DNA from: Lingula anatina
Taxonomy: Eukaryota > Brachiopoda > Lingulata > Lingulida > Lingulidae
Length of the DNA: 64,000 nt
Assembly: GCF_001039355.2 (NCBI RefSeq)
Contig: NW_019774970.1
Coordinates: forward strand, 432,343-496,342
Direction: 5' to 3'
Both the position numbers and the translations under genes were made by a program. The notes beneath the pieces are model-generated. The model was not told the DNA's origin, did no database searches, and was given only the letters and a program-made list of their open reading frames with translations. Of this stretch, positions 60,701 to 64,000 are shown piece by piece. Positions within the stretch are counted from its first letter, which is position 1. The number at the start of each line of letters is the position of its first letter.

Positions 60701-63030
60701 TATTAGTTTCACATGTTCATTTACACAAAATCAATATACATGCATAAGTACTGTAATCAGAAATATGCAAAATCGAAAATATGCAACTTGAGAAATTAGA
60801 TTCTTGTTGAGGTTATCCATCTGTTTTAATGTAAAACACTTGGGGTGTATGAATTGTGACGATTGCTGTGGCCAAGCCTAACAACTTACTGCTTGTTGCA
60901 AGCAATTTCCATAAATAAATACTAAGGTTCAGTAAGTGCCCTCCTGGATGATAAATCGATGAAGGCAATGTTTTTGTCCACGCCGATTGTTGTAGTCAAA
61001 AATTACTGAAGCGACTGGAACCCATGGCGGAAGTACATGCTGCAATCACACAGGGATGTGTTTCATGGCGTCTTTGTTCAGTCACCGCTTTCTTATTTCG
61101 ACATTATTTACTCATTTTAAATATGCAGGTGAATCTAGCGGGTAACACTGTATCGAAAATCGTTAGTTGAACAATTCGGACAAATCGCTTGCTTCCACCT
61201 GTTTGCTCAAAATACCCGCCACCCAATCATTCAGTATAGTATCATGATAAGGACCTGATTTAATATCTGATCGAAGTAATGCAATCAAATGTTTGTAGAT
61301 CTGTCACCATGGGCGTATTTGATCTGGCCCGTTAATCTCCTAGAACGTAGGCAGCTATGTGAAATGACTTCTGCATCAAACGAAACGCAAACTTGGTCGT
61401 TTAACATGCTTAATGGCAATACGTAATGCCTCCTTTTGATGACGATAAAAGATACGAAATGCCTATCTTTTTTTAAATAATGAATACTTATAGCACTGAA
61501 TTCAATTACAATGGATTGGACGTTATAGTTTGTCAGCTGTTATGAATTGTCATGAGAATTTCTGTCGAATAATGGGGGAGACATTTGTGCAGCAATGGGT
61601 ATATGTCTGCGTCAAGCCATTCTCATGGCTTGCCTTCTTTCATCTTTTCTCTCCTTCTAATTCTGGTTCCATTGCATTAACCTATGATTGTTTGCGTCAT
61701 TCTTTGCTCTTAGTGTTGAGTTTGGATCGTTTGGAAGGTTTTATGTATTTCTAAAGTTAAAGTGATTACACATAAGAGCATTTCTTAGTTGCGGTTTGCC
61801 GCTGATGTGATTACTGAGATAGGAGGTCGAGTTAAACCACTAACTGAAATGAAAAAAAACCTGAATGATGTCTTTTTTTTAATTTCTCAATTTCTGGTCT
61901 CTCCAAATTTTCCCTGTTTTCATGCATTGAAGACTTCATCATTGTCAAATGTGTGCATGAATGTTACGTTTAGTTTTCTGTGGTCCCGATTACGACATCA
62001 AGTATTCGGCAGGGTTGTACATTTATCTACATGTATACATTTGACTATTGATTTTTTGTTTCCGAATTTTTGTCTATTCTTGATAAAGAGATAAAAAATT
62101 GATATGTGACTTCATAGAATCATCATGTTGCAAACCTTTATGTTGATCAGAATGGATATGGATATTGAAGTTTAGTACTCGAAGTACTCAACCCAGTTAG
62201 CAGCTATCCTATAATGAAAGTAAATTTTAAAGATGTGGTGGGGTATGTTGATTATTATGAATACGTAAGTCTTTCATTCTGCCCATTTGATTTGTCTTTA
62301 AACCTACGCGCTCACAGATCCAGCATTTTTTTTAAATACCAGGACAATTTAATGCTGTCAATGTTTTAAGCGCGCGGAGAAGTGAGGAATTAGCCAAATT
62401 AAAATGAAGCAAACACTAACCCTACCCCCCCCCCCCCTTAGCATAGTGCACACTTATGAAACCAATTACTTAAACACACGATGCCAGACGAGGCACGACG
62501 ATTTCCCACCTGCACCACAGTCTGGGCCATTGATTAAATGCTGTCAAGATGTCGTTAATGATGACCCTTCCTGGGCGCCTCGTGCAAATTTGATCATGCA
62601 AATGACCGGACATTTGCGCTAGGCCGCACTACTCTAGTTATTAGAGATGAGAGTTAATTACACTGGGGAATGGAGGCAATGATCGAATTACACGAGGGAA
62701 CACCCAGGGATCACTGATGGGTCACTTTCATCGTTTCCTTATAGTACCACTGGTCATCAATTTACGCTAAAGTGAAGCCTCAAATTCACCTAACTAATGA
62801 ATAGATACCATAGATGCTTTGTAGCCAGGTGACTCTGGTGTTGTCTTTGGCAGCCTGCCTAAGCAAATTAACGCGTAATTTTAGTGAACTTCTATCGTGC
62901 CAATTATTTGAGGCATGGTCTCCTACGGGTTTGTGTATACCCATTCACTTCTTTTGCCCCGTAAAACTGACACACTTCTTTGTGACATATTAATTGAATA
63001 TAGACTTTTTGTCTTTGATCTAGATATCAG
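54800..63030. other. Gene-poor region
   Basis: Apart from the MITE at 56058-56279, I see no exon that I can support. The open frames on both strands are short, uncorrelated with splice sites and without recognisable motifs. A few acceptor-like CTCCGCAG (about 57870) and octamer-like ATGCAAAT (about 62596) sequences exist, but nothing ties them to a gene. Confidence 0.45.
56058..56279. mobile_element. PIF/Harbinger-like MITE, copy 2 (foldback)
   Basis: The 222-bp element starts GACCCCATTCC and ends with its inverse, with TAA at 56055-56057 and 56280-56282. Its arms, including CCATCTCCGAGGGTTTTCTC and CTAAATTGTGTTCAGCTTAA, are exactly complementary over long runs, so almost the whole element can fold back. 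Confidence 0.82.
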
Positions 63031-63586
63031 GCCTACCCAACTACCAGACTCGCGATCGGCACCTAAGGATCCTGAATTAACCGGTATATCGGACCACACT
63101 ACCCGTTTTCAAGGTGTGTGTCAGATCGCATTTCGGAGTATCAGCCAGAACACCGACAGGATGAGCCCTGACATGTTCGGCTGTCACCTTGATTGGATAG
63201 TAAACGATTGTCGTAAAATCGCTATATGATTTTAAAACCGGGTGCATAATTTTGAAAGACACCTAGATGAACCTTAGACTGCCACATTAATCTAATACAA
63301 TGCAAAAAAGCCCTATCAAAAGTGGTTAAAACATTCAAACCGAATGTCGTAAAGTCCCCATATATCCCCATAAAGACAATAAAATAGAGTACTCTAAAGT
63401 AAGAGTACAGTTTAAGGTTGTTCAGCCGAGCGTGGATGAGCCCGCAGTCGTGCTACAAAATTTGTTCTGGGGTAGGATACTCCGAAATGCGATCTGACAC
63501 ACACCTTGAAAACGGGTAGCGTGGTCCGATATACCGGTTAATTCAGGATCCTTAGGTGCCGAGTCTGGTAGTTGGGTAGGCCTGGA
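63031..63586. mobile_element. Foldback element with 110-bp inverted arms
   Basis: Sequence 63031-63142 (starting GGCCTACCCAACTACCAGAC) is repeated inverted at 63471-63586 with only a few differences. The centre is about 330 bases and has no transposase frame. Target duplications are not clear at the borders. The two arms would form a long stem if transcribed. Confidence 0.8.
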
Positions 63587-64000
63587 TACGTCATTTTAAA
63601 CTTTTATGGTATATTTATGGCATTAAAACCTGGAGAATATTTCAACATATTTGTATTGTAACTAGTGCCTGGAACTGACTATACTCCATATGTCGTATTG
63701 CTGAAACATTAATGAATATATATGTGAGATCAGCTTGGGCATAACCAATATATTCGAAATAAGCCAAAGAAAACCCACTGCAAATTAGCGTTTAAATAAT
63801 ATATGTCTTTTTTCTAAGGTTTTGCTTTGCGACCTTTTTGACTTCCGGCTCTGATGTGATTTAAGATCATTATGGCCTCCCGTTTCTGGCAGTGAGGATA
63901 TTTTAACGACAGCGATAAAACGATTAGGATTCCCCGAAGAAATGGAAAAGGGATGGTATTTACTTGCTTCTAATTTACACACAATTTCCCCCTTGTTCCT

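Overview
The window is a low-GC, intron-rich animal genomic segment, and everything in it looks nuclear and eukaryotic: GT-AG introns, poly(A) signals, DNA transposons, non-LTR retrotransposon pieces and microsatellites. Three ambiguous bases (5877, 25050, 46611) suggest a draft assembly. The gene content (a White-type ABCG transporter, a transmembrane ubiquitin-like/kinase/KEN-RNase receptor, MEI4) and the transposon-rich introns suggest a marine invertebrate. A hemichordate or other invertebrate deuterostome is my best guess, but the species cannot be fixed from sequence alone.

Layout. (1) 1.7-14.6 kb, plus strand: a complete White-like ABCG half transporter of 19 coding exons and 706 residues, with a duplicated, equal-length, same-phase exon pair over TM2-TM3 that looks mutually exclusive. 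Its 4.5-kb first coding intron holds nested DNA transposons. (2) 15.6-32 kb, minus strand: a region built from three tandem units. Units 1 and 3 each keep an exon (A at 18.7 kb, B at 28.5 kb) for a signal peptide, a short Ser/Thr/Asn-rich ectodomain and one TM segment; the middle unit has lost its exon. Exon A is followed at 15.7 kb by a terminal exon with a short cytoplasmic tail. (3) 32.1-43.3 kb, minus strand: a complete nine-coding-exon gene of about 978 residues. It joins the same kind of ectodomain/TM exon to a Cys-rich juxtamembrane stretch, about five ubiquitin-like repeats, an IRE1/RNase L-type kinase domain and a KEN endoribonuclease domain. (4) 49.1-54.2 kb, plus strand: the meiotic double-strand-break factor MEI4, lacking only its small first exon. 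(5) 54.8-64 kb: no gene recognised, but two PIF/Harbinger-like MITEs nearby and one foldback element.

How the parts relate. The ABCG gene and gene A are convergent. The receptor gene (C) and loci A/B are paralogous in their membrane exons: all encode a signal peptide, a glycosylation-rich stalk and a TM, all have a splice acceptor just upstream of the start codon, and both C and A continue into an exon beginning with a SDPE(A/S)T motif in phase 0. My interpretation is a receptor family in which one member carries a complete kinase-RNase output module while neighbouring members carry only the membrane part with a short tail, as possible decoys, co-receptors or alternative isoforms. The Ubl-kinase-KEN transmembrane receptor together with its tandem ectodomain exons is the most interesting system here.
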